From positions 1 through 36,053 of the forward strand of contig NZ_JAIZDB010000030.1 of assembly GCF_029533155.1 (NCBI RefSeq): 36,053 nucleotides of DNA, given 5' to 3'. The position numbers and the translations under genes were made by a program. Of the stretch, positions 6,820 through 15,571 are shown piece after piece. The notes below the pieces were generated by a model, which worked only from the letters and a program-made list of their open reading frames with translations, ran no database searches and was not told the origin of the DNA. This DNA comes from Psychrobacillus antarcticus. GTDB lineage: Bacteria > Bacillota > Bacilli > Bacillales_A > Planococcaceae. The stretch's first letter is position 1. Every line of letters begins with the position of its first letter.

Positions 6820-9214
6820 GTTACGGCTTATTACGTCGAATCTTATTCAAGATTTAACAAAGCTGTCCGAAGATGCATCAAGCATTTACTGGGTAACTGC
6901 CTTCGCAATGAAGTCAGGCGTTAAACTAGTGCTTCCTCTATTAAAGGAAGCACTAGATAGAAATACGGAACTTAAAATATTGGTTGGGGATTATTTATAT
7001 ATCACGCAACCCCAAGCACTGGAATTACTGTTACAGGAATTACCTGGAGCAGAGATTCGAATACATAAAAGTAGAGGCATCTCCTTCCATCCGAAGGCTT
7101 ATTTGTTCCGTTCAGAAATAACGAATCATTTAATCGTCGGATCATCCAATCTATGTGCATCTGCACTTCAAAAAGGTATTGAATGGAATCTATATGCCCC
7201 TGCTGAAGTGAGTGGAACTGTTTTCGAGGAAGCAACAGATGAATTTATGAAGCTGTTTTATTCGGACGCTACCATTGCTTTGAATAAAGAATCACTAGAA
7301 ACTTATGCCACTGCATATGAACAAGCAAATCTTACAGTTGCATTAAGTCAAAAATGGTCTGAATCGGAAGAGCAAGAAGTCATGTTTGGACCTATTAGCT
7401 CTGATTCAACAGTTCATGAACAAGGAGAACCCTATATAACAGAAACGACCGAGCTGACACCGCGACCGGCACAGGTTTTGGCATTAGATGCATTACAGGA
7501 AACAATGCAAGATGAATACGACAAAGCACTTGTAGTTCTAGCAACAGGTCTTGGCAAAACATATTTAGCTGCTTTCTTCGCGGAACAATTTAAGCGTGTG
7601 TTATTTATTGCGCACCGTGAAGAAATATTAAACCAAGCAAAAGCTTCATTCTTACATGTTCATCCAGCAAAAACAGCAGGACTATACAATGCTATCGAGA
7701 AAAATAAGGATGCCGACTTTGTCTTTGCATCCATTCACACACTCTCTCAAAAATTTCATCTGGAACAATTTGATACAAAGACATTCGATTTAATCGTAAT
7801 CGATGAGTTTCACCATGCAGCTGCTCCAAGTTATGAACGAGTTTTAGACTACTTTAAACCAAAATTTCTACTCGGTTTAACTGCAACACCTGATCGTTTA
7901 GACAATAAAGATTTCTATAGCATCTGTGATGGAAACATCGCAATTCGCATCCACTTTATCGATGCGATTCAGCGAAACTGGCTCTCTCCCTTCCACTATT
8001 ACGGAGTTTTCGACGAAACAGACTACTCCCAAATTCGATGGATTGGAACAGGTTATGATGAGGAAGAATTATCTCGAGTTCAATTAAGAGAAGAAATGGC
8101 TGAGAAAATTCTACAAGCATGGATAGAGCGAAAACAAACAAGAACAATCGGCTTCTGCTCCACTGTAAGACAAGCCAATTTCCTAACTAATTACTTTGCA
8201 AAAGCCGGCTACCGCTCCGTAGCTTTGAGTGGAACTACTCCAAGAAATGAACGAATAAAAGCAAGAGAACAGTTAGAATCAGGACAACTCGATATCATTT
8301 TCACTGTAGATTTATTCAATGAAGGAGTAGACATTCCATCAGTAGATACCCTTCTCTTTGCACGCCCAACGGAATCCATTGCAGTCTTTACCCAGCAAAT
8401 CGGTCGTGGACTTCGTCTAGCTGAAGGAAAAACTCACTGTGTCATCATTGATTTGATCGGTAACTACCGAAATGCAGATACAAAACTAACCGTATTTACA
8501 CCAGATTCAACTGATAAAGCACTATTAAATACAATCCAAACTTCCTTACCAGGGCTATGTGCATTTCATCTGGAAACAGAAATTATCGACTTGGTAAAAG
8601 AAATGGCTAGAAAAGCTGCATCCCATAAACAAAGGCTAATCTATGAATATTTCAGATTAAAAGAAGAAATGGGCACGAGACCAACTTATCTTGACTATCA
8701 TCTAAAATCCGGAATAATCGCAACAAATGTCAAAAAAGAATTCGGTTCATATGTAGGAATGCTGAAAGAAGCTGAGGAATTTAATGAACAGGAATTAGAA
8801 GCTTTTGATCTATATAAAGATTGGCTAGAGGAAGTAGAAAAAACTGCCATGACCAAAAGTTATAAAATGGTTCTATTAAAATACATGCTTTCAAGAGGTG
8901 TAGATCATTGGTATGAACCAGTAAAAGCGGTGGAAGTTGCTCCCTTCTTTGCCGAGTACTTAACTGCGAAGGAATATAGAAGAAAGATTGATGTGATTGA
9001 TACCGATTTGAAGAAAGTTGCTTCTTTAATTGAGCGGATGCCTATGACTAAATGGAGTGGGTCTTCTAAAGGGAAGATTACTTATGAAAATGGAGTACTG
9101 AAGTTGAATTTTGATGTGACGAAATCTGTGAATGATATTGTTTTTGAATGGACTAAGGAGATTTGTGAGTTTCGGTTGCATTGGTACTTTGAGAAGAAGG
9201 GTGAGAAGATTTAA
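6812..9214 (+). CDS. PLD-domain SF2 DEAD/DEAH helicase
   Basis: 800 residues from ATG 6812, with AGAGG six bases upstream. The N-terminal ~200 residues form a phospholipase-D-like nuclease domain: SFHPKAYLF (HxK) and GSSNLCASAL, one HKD half-site. An SF2 motor follows, with RPAQ (Q-like), ATGLGKT (Walker A), IDEFHH (motif II), LTATPDR (motif III), TVDLFNEGVDIP (motif V) and QQIGRGLR (motif VI). The C-terminal ~220 residues contain a charged helical region like the DUF3427-type tail. The architecture matches PLD-helicase proteins found in restriction-like and defence loci. Motors of this class translocate on duplex DNA while the PLD domain may nick it. It overlaps the MazG-like gene by eight bases. 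Confidence 0.85.
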   Translation: MNKLRLITSNLIQDLTKLSEDASSIYWVTAFAMKSGVKLVLPLLKEALDRNTELKILVGDYLYITQPQALELLLQELPGAEIRIHKSRGISFHPKAYLFRSEITNHLIVGSSNLCASALQKGIEWNLYAPAEVSGTVFEEATDEFMKLFYSDATIALNKESLETYATAYEQANLTVALSQKWSESEEQEVMFGPISSDSTVHEQGEPYITETTELTPRPAQVLALDALQETMQDEYDKALVVLATGLGKTYLAAFFAEQFKRVLFIAHREEILNQAKASFLHVHPAKTAGLYNAIEKNKDADFVFASIHTLSQKFHLEQFDTKTFDLIVIDEFHHAAAPSYERVLDYFKPKFLLGLTATPDRLDNKDFYSICDGNIAIRIHFIDAIQRNWLSPFHYYGVFDETDYSQIRWIGTGYDEEELSRVQLREEMAEKILQAWIERKQTRTIGFCSTVRQANFLTNYFAKAGYRSVALSGTTPRNERIKAREQLESGQLDIIFTVDLFNEGVDIPSVDTLLFARPTESIAVFTQQIGRGLRLAEGKTHCVIIDLIGNYRNADTKLTVFTPDSTDKALLNTIQTSLPGLCAFHLETEIIDLVKEMARKAASHKQRLIYEYFRLKEEMGTRPTYLDYHLKSGIIATNVKKEFGSYVGMLKEAEEFNEQELEAFDLYKDWLEEVEKTAMTKSYKMVLLKYMLSRGVDHWYEPVKAVEVAPFFAEYLTAKEYRRKIDVIDTDLKKVASLIERMPMTKWSGSSKGKITYENGVLKLNFDVTKSVNDIVFEWTKEICEFRLHWYFEKKGEKI

Positions 9215-9242
9215 AGGTATCTATTATTGAATAGATACCTTT
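9213..9242 (+). terminator. Terminator after PLD helicase gene
   Basis: AAAGGTATCTATT (9213-9225) pairs perfectly with AATAGATACCTTT (9230-9242) around ATTG. The stem overlaps the stop codon of the helicase gene. No long T-tract follows, so it may act as a 3' stabilising or bidirectional hairpin. Confidence 0.6.
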
Positions 9243-9482
9243 AAACTCTGCTTGGAACTAATAATTCTATATTATTTCTTGCCCGGTTCACCGTAATAAT
9301 TCTAAGTGCGGTTTTCATTTTCACTATATCATTATAAAGATATCCACAATTAGAATTTTGAAGAGTTTATTATGTAATTGAGTCAATTTCATAATTATTT
9401 ATTCCACAAGTAAAGACGAGCGATTTTTAACTTTTATCATTTCATTGTTCGTTAATGTATCGAACTACTCTCGTTAATTATA

Positions 9483-9569
9483 GCGGAAGGTGACGACTCC
9501 TGCGGAAACAGCGCGAGCTGAAGACCCCGCAGGAGTGAAACGACGAGTAGACTAAAGTCGTGCCCGCTG
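9483..9569. repeat. Dispersed Bacillaceae/Planococcaceae repeat
   Basis: The gap 9243-9627 has no gene. Its GC-rich centre begins GCGGAAGGTGACGACTCCTG and carries the inverted pair CTCCTGCGG / CCGCAGGAG, then GACGAGTAGACTAAAGTCG. This is a familiar high-copy intergenic repeat of Bacillus and relatives; its function is unknown. It stands out sharply from AT-rich DNA on both sides and may mark a junction of the accessory island. Confidence 0.7.
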
Positions 9570-9627
9570 AAATCAACATTGTTCGTGTTACATGTTTAAT
9601 AGCTCCATTATGATATTGAATCAATTA

Positions 9628-11961
9628 TCAATTTGTTATTTCAATCATTCTTCTTGGGTAACCTTTATACATTTTTGTGAATTCTGAGGTTTCACTATAT
9701 CTATATCTCAAGTATTGATTAGAAAACTCTAGCCTGATAGCAGATATGATTACTAAAGTATCCCCTAAATTTGGTAGTTTAGCCAGACTATATTGAGACG
9801 ATGGACTTATATTAATTTGCTCGCTTTTATGATTAATATAAGAATTAAACCCTCTTCTGAAAGTATCTTCGAACGTTCCATTAAATTGATAGACAACCGG
9901 ACAAATCCCATTGTATTCCAGTATTTCACCAATTTCTTTCAAAGCGTTACATGCTTTATTAATTTCAATACTATCAGGAAAATCCTCCCTTTTATGCTCA
10001 ATTCTATTCCTTACACTAGCTACATTATTTTGTTCAAAAAGTAACGTTACATTTTTTAGTAAGCGATATACATTTTGATATACTTCCCCAGATAAATCTA
10101 GGACCATTTTAGTATGATTAAATGGAAATTTAAACAGATCAGTTTTATTTACATATGAAGGAATATCAGTATTATTTCGTTTGTAAATATCTCGAGTACT
10201 GACAAGTTCGTTACAATATTCAGCAAGGATTGTAAAACCTTGGATAAGAGGATAAAGGGTGTTTTTTCCGTCTTTATCAAAAATAATCGGTCCGCTATCA
10301 GTTATTTTTTTCCCACTTAGTTCTTTAGACATAAATAAACGAGCATTCTCTAAATTAAATTCAAATTTTGTCTCTCCATAATGATCAGATAATAATACCC
10401 ATGTTATAAACGATAAACTAACATCTAAAATTTCTTCAACCGATACGAATAAGTTAACTGCTGAACTTCTAATATTCTCCTTATCCATCTCATTATAGGA
10501 ATGCATTGATGAAGATACTTTTTCAAGATGTTCTAAACGATTCCAATATTTCAGTAGATATTCTGGAAACGAATTAATATTAAATCCTAACTTCCATAAT
10601 ATCTTATTTATTAATTTCTCTTCCTGGAGAGTATCATTTGGAATATAAAAGTTCTTTATTAATAGATAATCAAATGTAAATTTAATATGTCTAGGGTTAT
10701 CTAAAAGAAAATCTCTTACTATTTGTTTTGGATTTTCATTCATTAATAAATTATCAAATTTATCATTAAAATCTTTTCCTTCTATTAATCTAAGTTTCCA
10801 GTCTATTTCTTCTTCGTCTTTATAGATAGACATAATTAGATGCTTAAGTCTCAACGATGATAAGCCCCTATTTTTTGATATAAATCTAAAACCTAAATTC
10901 GATACTTCACATTTCAAATTTAAGGAGCCTGCTATATTATATCCGAAATATGAACTTCTTATCTCAGTATGAGGAATTATTATCTGATTTTTATTAATTA
11001 AATCTTCTAAAGCAGATATAATATCAATATTTTTAAAGAGTAAAATTAGTTGAAAACATTCATTTAATGTAACATTTTTCGAAATATGTTCTGCTGATCC
11101 AGAGAATTTTTTGCTAACTGCCGAATTTTGAGGTCGTTTACTCCAGAAATATGAATTATTATTTATTAGTTCCAATAATAACTCTTTAAGTTCTTCTTTA
11201 CTAAAAGAATTAATTAGAACAAATGGTAAATTAGATAAATCGTAATCAATTCTTACATCATCAGAAGCATAGTTTCTTAAAGTTTTCTCAAAATATTTTG
11301 GCAGACTTTTTTCACTTATAGATTTTACTAGTCTTCCAAGTCTAGTCTTGTCATATTCAGACGTAAGTTCTACAAAGTGCAATGAATTACAACTTAAATT
11401 ATTACAGTGCCATAAAGGTGCACTCGAATTTACTGGTAACCATCTAGATTCTTCTGATTCTAAAATTCCCAATGGTCCTATTATATTTCTCCCCAATTGA
11501 AATACACCTATCGGGGTATCATTAAGAAGTAAATTTGTATTAATATTATCGAGTTCCTTTGGGCGTATATTAAAATTATCGAAAAAACGATCATAGAGCA
11601 TTCTTTCATATATCCATGGAAATCTAATATTTCCTTTTATAATCTCATTTGAAAATGTATTTTTAAACCTTAATAAATCTGTTTTATCAATGTCAACTAA
11701 TATGTCATCTGAATAAAATATATCTAAAATGCTTAGCTTAGACTCAGATTCTGTATAACTTTCACTACTTTGCAATGATAATGTTGATGCAATCATTTTA
11801 CCAGTTGATGATAATATGATAGATTCTCCAAATTCAGAAGGTGCACTATAGTCTGAAGAAATAAAAGAGTTCTTGAAAAAGTGACGTAAAATTAATAACT
11901 CACAAAGTTTAGTTTGATAATCTTTGTTAACTTTATCTATTGTAGAGAGAGAAGCTTCCAT
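9628..11961 (-). CDS. Large unrecognised protein with zinc-like and HEPN-like motifs
   Basis: 777 residues from the ATG at 11961, ten bases after AAGGA; an upstream TTG overlaps that site. I do not recognise the family. Two motifs stand out. About residues 185-195 read HCNNLSCNSLH, a CX4CX3H arrangement that could bind zinc. About residues 651-656 read RNRIEH inside a helical region, the RX4H pattern of HEPN ribonucleases with the typical N after R. The middle is long alpha-helical sequence rich in N, I, L and K. No signal peptide or membrane segment is obvious. Codon use is more AT-rich than in neighbouring metabolic genes, suggesting transfer. The setting, between a PLD helicase and a nuclease-helicase, suggests a defence effector, but that is inference. 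Confidence 0.75.
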   Translation of the reverse strand: MEASLSTIDKVNKDYQTKLCELLILRHFFKNSFISSDYSAPSEFGESIILSSTGKMIASTLSLQSSESYTESESKLSILDIFYSDDILVDIDKTDLLRFKNTFSNEIIKGNIRFPWIYERMLYDRFFDNFNIRPKELDNINTNLLLNDTPIGVFQLGRNIIGPLGILESEESRWLPVNSSAPLWHCNNLSCNSLHFVELTSEYDKTRLGRLVKSISEKSLPKYFEKTLRNYASDDVRIDYDLSNLPFVLINSFSKEELKELLLELINNNSYFWSKRPQNSAVSKKFSGSAEHISKNVTLNECFQLILLFKNIDIISALEDLINKNQIIIPHTEIRSSYFGYNIAGSLNLKCEVSNLGFRFISKNRGLSSLRLKHLIMSIYKDEEEIDWKLRLIEGKDFNDKFDNLLMNENPKQIVRDFLLDNPRHIKFTFDYLLIKNFYIPNDTLQEEKLINKILWKLGFNINSFPEYLLKYWNRLEHLEKVSSSMHSYNEMDKENIRSSAVNLFVSVEEILDVSLSFITWVLLSDHYGETKFEFNLENARLFMSKELSGKKITDSGPIIFDKDGKNTLYPLIQGFTILAEYCNELVSTRDIYKRNNTDIPSYVNKTDLFKFPFNHTKMVLDLSGEVYQNVYRLLKNVTLLFEQNNVASVRNRIEHKREDFPDSIEINKACNALKEIGEILEYNGICPVVYQFNGTFEDTFRRGFNSYINHKSEQINISPSSQYSLAKLPNLGDTLVIISAIRLEFSNQYLRYRYSETSEFTKMYKGYPRRMIEITN

Positions 11962-12172
11962 GAAAAACACATCCTTCAATATTGATTAATATTTATATTA
12001 CTAGAAATTTATTTTTCATTTGATTTTACTTATTCTTTAAAAATGTTAAATATCCTATAACCAATACTACCAAATAATATTAATTATTATATAGACCGAA
12101 AACTATGATCTTCTTTAAGATACTCACTTACTTATAGTACGCTTCACCGTATCATTATTAAAGTTTTTATTT

Positions 12173-14104
12173 CTACAAGCCATTATCCTCCGCAACTCGC
12201 ATCTCGCCACCATCAATCTCTCCATAAACAAACTCTCTACTCAACCTCTGTCTAAAATACCTCTCTAATCCTTTGTCCATACAAAAGACAAAGCAGCCCT
12301 TCTGCCCTCTTGTCATCAGTGTCCTATAAGTATTACGAATAATCTTATCGGCAACAGCGTGAGCTTCCTCCGGGTTTTCCTTAATCATTTTCTTAATACC
12401 TTTTAAAGATTGGTCGGATTTTGCTCGTTTAGTATGGTCCGTAATGACCTGTCCATTTTCAGATCTTAGGTCGTCTCCGATGATGACACCGACGTAATCG
12501 AATTCAAGACCCTGGCATGTATGGATGCAGCCAGCTTCTGTGACGGATTCTTTATCGATTGCCCAGGTCGCACTGTTGTTTAGGTTCCAGCTTATGCCGA
12601 AGTTATGTTCATCTATGGTGATATCCTGGTAATCGGTTTTTGCACGAGTTGAGGATGGCCATTCCCAACAGTAGCCTGCAACCATTCGTGATTTATTCGT
12701 GCGTTTATTTAGTTTTTCAATTTCCTTTTGCATAACATTAGGATCTGAAAATACTCGGAAGTCGTAATCCATTCCCATGTCGTTTGCGTTTGCTGTTTCA
12801 CGGATTTGGAGTACATCATCTAGCCAAGCAATGTAGCCATCCGAGCCGTCACATCTAAATTGGGATGCTAAATATCCAGTTGTAATAGTTGCTCCATATT
12901 GTTCTGCAAATTTCTTTAAAAGATTCACGCTACCTATATCCTTTAAAGTTACTCGCTGATTTTCATCGATGAAGAATATGGACATTTTGGAGGAATGGAT
13001 AATTTCTTTGATTTGATTTTCCCCAAGATTTTGAAACATGCCTGATTTTGCATTGAGCCGATGTGCCTCGTCTACTATTAGTACATCTAGTTCATCTGCA
13101 TTCGTTTCAGTATAGCTGCCAGATCCTTTAAATAGATTGTCGATTCTTCCTTTTTTAAAGTCGCCTTTTAGTTTGGTTGCGTATATACTACGTGGTGCTG
13201 CGTTTTTCGTGACGTATTGGCAGGTCATACTTTCATTTGTTAAAGCGACAAGAAGATTAATAGCAAGTACCGATTTCCCTGTACCAGGACCCCCTTCAAT
13301 AATCATCACTTGTTTCGTATCTGTTTTCACTGCCTCTGTTGCTAGCTGAAGTGCCGTTTCATAGACTACTTTTTGTTCGTCAATCATAATAAACTCTCGG
13401 TTCCCTTTAAGCATGTTTGCTAAAGAGTCTTGTAGTGACTTCGAAGGTCGAATTCTTCCCATATCAATTTGATAGAGAATCTCTTTCTGATCGCCGTGCT
13501 TGATATGTAGTTTAATAAAATCCCTTAGCCGTTCCACTTCACCTTTTGTATAAACAGGTGCTAAATCTAAATAGTGGTCATATATTTCATCGGTTAATGG
13601 ATCGTTTGGTACTTTACGATAATTATGTAAATATGCACATGGCTTTAATTGAATTTCCTGGAGCTGTACATTTTCGTTATAGTCTTCTATGAGGGCAGCG
13701 TAGGACCAAGCTTGATAGGATGGATGAGCAACCTGATGCAATCCTCTATTAAGCGCGGTTTTCACGATGGCTTCCTTACCTTCTACTTTTTCTATCTCAG
13801 ACCATTGCTTTAACTCGACAATAACAACCGTATCCTTTTCTCCGTCATGACCAGAAAGAAGAAAGTCAACGCGCTTAGATGTATATGGAATGTTGTACTC
13901 AATAGCAACCCCTGCATCATCCGGTATGTTTTGATCATTAAGTACTCGATACATATGTAGCATGGAATTATCCCATGAACGGATTTCAGACTGGCTCGTC
14001 CCTCTACCCAGCTTCAGCTTAAATTGCTCTAAAATATGAGTAACTAACTCATCCTGATCCACATGATGTAGAAATTCTTTTTTGCTTGCTTCATATACAA
14101 TCAT
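12173..14104 (-). CDS. DUF2075 nuclease-helicase (Schlafen-like SF1)
   Basis: 643 residues. The N-terminal ~200 residues carry a PD-(D/E)XK nuclease signature: RVDFLL (Asp80) and VVIVELKQW (Glu97, Lys99). The SF1-type ATPase follows with GGPGTGKS (271-278), VDEAH (344-348), FIDENQR, SQFRCDG, then HTCQGLEFDYVGV and TYRTLMTRGQKG, which act as motifs V and VI. This order is characteristic of DUF2075 proteins, relatives of the helicase module of Schlafen group III. All key residues are present, so the protein looks active. The ATG has CTGGAGGAA seven bases upstream. The 73-bp repeat upstream is shared with the NERD-HRDC gene, so the two may be co-regulated. Probable role is DNA processing in defence or repair. 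Confidence 0.85.
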   Translation of the reverse strand: MIVYEASKKEFLHHVDQDELVTHILEQFKLKLGRGTSQSEIRSWDNSMLHMYRVLNDQNIPDDAGVAIEYNIPYTSKRVDFLLSGHDGEKDTVVIVELKQWSEIEKVEGKEAIVKTALNRGLHQVAHPSYQAWSYAALIEDYNENVQLQEIQLKPCAYLHNYRKVPNDPLTDEIYDHYLDLAPVYTKGEVERLRDFIKLHIKHGDQKEILYQIDMGRIRPSKSLQDSLANMLKGNREFIMIDEQKVVYETALQLATEAVKTDTKQVMIIEGGPGTGKSVLAINLLVALTNESMTCQYVTKNAAPRSIYATKLKGDFKKGRIDNLFKGSGSYTETNADELDVLIVDEAHRLNAKSGMFQNLGENQIKEIIHSSKMSIFFIDENQRVTLKDIGSVNLLKKFAEQYGATITTGYLASQFRCDGSDGYIAWLDDVLQIRETANANDMGMDYDFRVFSDPNVMQKEIEKLNKRTNKSRMVAGYCWEWPSSTRAKTDYQDITIDEHNFGISWNLNNSATWAIDKESVTEAGCIHTCQGLEFDYVGVIIGDDLRSENGQVITDHTKRAKSDQSLKGIKKMIKENPEEAHAVADKIIRNTYRTLMTRGQKGCFVFCMDKGLERYFRQRLSREFVYGEIDGGEMRVAEDNGL

Positions 14105-14119
14105 TCAAAATTCCTCCAG

Positions 14120-14192
14120 TTTGAAAGAACACCAATATCTACCATTCTAATTACCTTCATATTATCACAATATTTAACTATTTAATTGGACT
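14120..14192. repeat. 73-bp direct repeat, copy A (upstream of DUF2075 gene)
   Basis: This block matches 16680-16752 with four differences (positions 14132, 14167, 14184 and 14187) at an offset of 2560 bp. It ends 15 bp before the DUF2075 start codon. On the minus strand it holds TGTGATAAT, a possible extended -10. The surrounding gap 14105-14427 also has a small GCTGC/GCAGC hairpin near 14222-14246 and a terminator at 14298-14337. Confidence 0.9.
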
Positions 14193-14297
14193 TTCTTTAT
14201 AAAAGGGAGATAAAGTAAAGAAGCTGCTGAAATTGTATCTTCGGCAGCAACCATATGAGCAATATCCCTTTAAATTATGAATATAAAGTTATGCAAA

Positions 14298-14337
14298 AAG
14301 GACAAGACAGAGAAACTTATTTACCTGTTTTGTCCTT
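14298..14337 (-). terminator. Terminator at the end of the NERD cassette
   Basis: AAGGACAAGACAG (14298-14310) pairs with CTGTTTTGTCCTT (14325-14337), one G-T pair, 14-base loop. The minus strand continues CCTTTTTGC. It closes the transcript of the 99-aa, NERD and NERD-HRDC genes. Confidence 0.8.
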
Positions 14338-14427
14338 GTATAGTGAGAAATATTATTAATCCCTCTTTTCAAATTTCAATATTCTCTTTATAAGATGGTA
14401 TTTCAATAGTATCAATTTTTTTACATG

Positions 14428-14724
14428 TCATAGATGCAATTCCGTCTTGTATTGCCTCAGTTGAAGTGCAGTGAGGCCCTTGATACTAATCATTTGTCTA
14501 GAATCAGTTATATGTGCATATTTTTGTTTAATATTTGCTGGCATGTATTTTGCATTAATGTAACCATTGTATGAGCCATCTTGGTTACATTTAATTTCTC
14601 GTGCAAGCTCTTTACCTCTTTGAAGACTTTGAGGTACTTGAAATCGATGTCTATTTCCTGAAACCTTTTCATTTAATTCTGAGTATGACTGAAATATTTT
14701 TATAGCCTGATTAAAGGTAAGCAC
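14428..14724 (-). CDS. Hypothetical 99-aa protein in the NERD cassette
   Basis: A small basic protein with no recognised family. The chosen start is GTG at 14724, seven bases after GGAGGG; the ATG five codons upstream overlaps that ribosome site. Mixed alpha/beta sequence is seen, with QVPQSLQRGKELAREI and a glutamine/lysine-rich C-terminal helix (GLTALQLRQYKTEL). No cysteine cluster, signal peptide or membrane segment is present. It is the last gene of a minus-strand set with the two NERD genes, inside the 73-bp repeats. A small regulator or antitoxin-like partner is possible, but nothing in the sequence proves it. Confidence 0.6.
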   Translation of the reverse strand: MLTFNQAIKIFQSYSELNEKVSGNRHRFQVPQSLQRGKELAREIKCNQDGSYNGYINAKYMPANIKQKYAHITDSRQMISIKGLTALQLRQYKTELHL

Positions 14725-14776
14725 TTTTATTCCCTCCATTCATAAATAAATAAGCGGTTAGACACAACTTTTACTT

Positions 14777-15487
14777 CTAGCGAGAAAACTTCCCCTTAAT
14801 CCTTTCGGTATGTTGTTCTTTCACCGATTTATCTACCTTTTGGTACTGTGAAAGGAAACTATAAACTTTATCGATGTAAGCGGTTTGCAGAATGTTTGGG
14901 GATTGTTGTATTTGTTGTTCCATTAATTTAGATAAATGATTGCGTTTGATAACGTATGTATCTTTTGCCTCGGTGGTAACTTTCTTCAGCTCACATCTTT
15001 CGCTGAACACAATGACAGATGTAAATTGCACTGTTTCAACGGATGGCAACAGGGCTTTCAGCGCTATTATATGGCCTAGATTTTGCTTGATGGGATTGTA
15101 AAAGGAAAACTTCTGCCCATTCGGAAAGGTTTGTATCCACTTTTGTGACTTTTCATCCCCAAAAATCCAGCCGCTGTAGTTTTTCGACTCGATCACGTAG
15201 ATGCCGGTTTCATGAAGGTAAACCAAATCGATTTCAGTCGTTTGTTCTTTGCCGTTGGGAATGTAGATATTGAACAATGCTTTATGGTACCCTGGCAATT
15301 TTGCCAACTTACCGTAGGATGAGAATTCACCGTAATGTCCTTTGTTGAACATGGTGGAGAATAGGCCATTTCCCGTCTGTTCCTTATAGGTAGAAATAAC
15401 CGACTTTTGCTTGGGTTTGTCTGAGGGCTTACTTGCTGCAGAAGAGCTAAGTAAATCTTCTACACGACGGATTATTTTTTTAAACAA
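14777..15487 (-). CDS. NERD-domain nuclease-like protein
   Basis: A NERD (nuclease-related) domain protein. Motifs in order are GHYGEFSSYGKL, TEIDLVYLHETGIYVIESKNYSGWIFG and a YNPIKQNLGHIIALK helix, matching the restriction-like fold with the D-(E)xK catalytic set. A variable C-terminal tail ends in basic residues. The frame is open to a GTG at 15532, which has no ribosome site; a TTG at 15487 follows GAAAGG and gives LFKKIIRRVEDLL, a common type of NERD N-terminus, so I prefer it with moderate confidence. It lies between the 99-aa gene and the NERD-HRDC gene on the same strand. The family is linked to nucleic acid processing; a defence role is inferred. Confidence 0.8.
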   Translation of the reverse strand: MFKKIIRRVEDLLSSSAASKPSDKPKQKSVISTYKEQTGNGLFSTMFNKGHYGEFSSYGKLAKLPGYHKALFNIYIPNGKEQTTEIDLVYLHETGIYVIESKNYSGWIFGDEKSQKWIQTFPNGQKFSFYNPIKQNLGHIIALKALLPSVETVQFTSVIVFSERCELKKVTTEAKDTYVIKRNHLSKLMEQQIQQSPNILQTAYIDKVYSFLSQYQKVDKSVKEQHTERIKGKFSR

Positions 15488-15571
15488 ACACTCACAACCT
15501 TTCGTATATTCTTCCTTAAATATGTGCCCCACTATTTCTAACCATTTCTACCGCCTGGAACTCATTTACTT

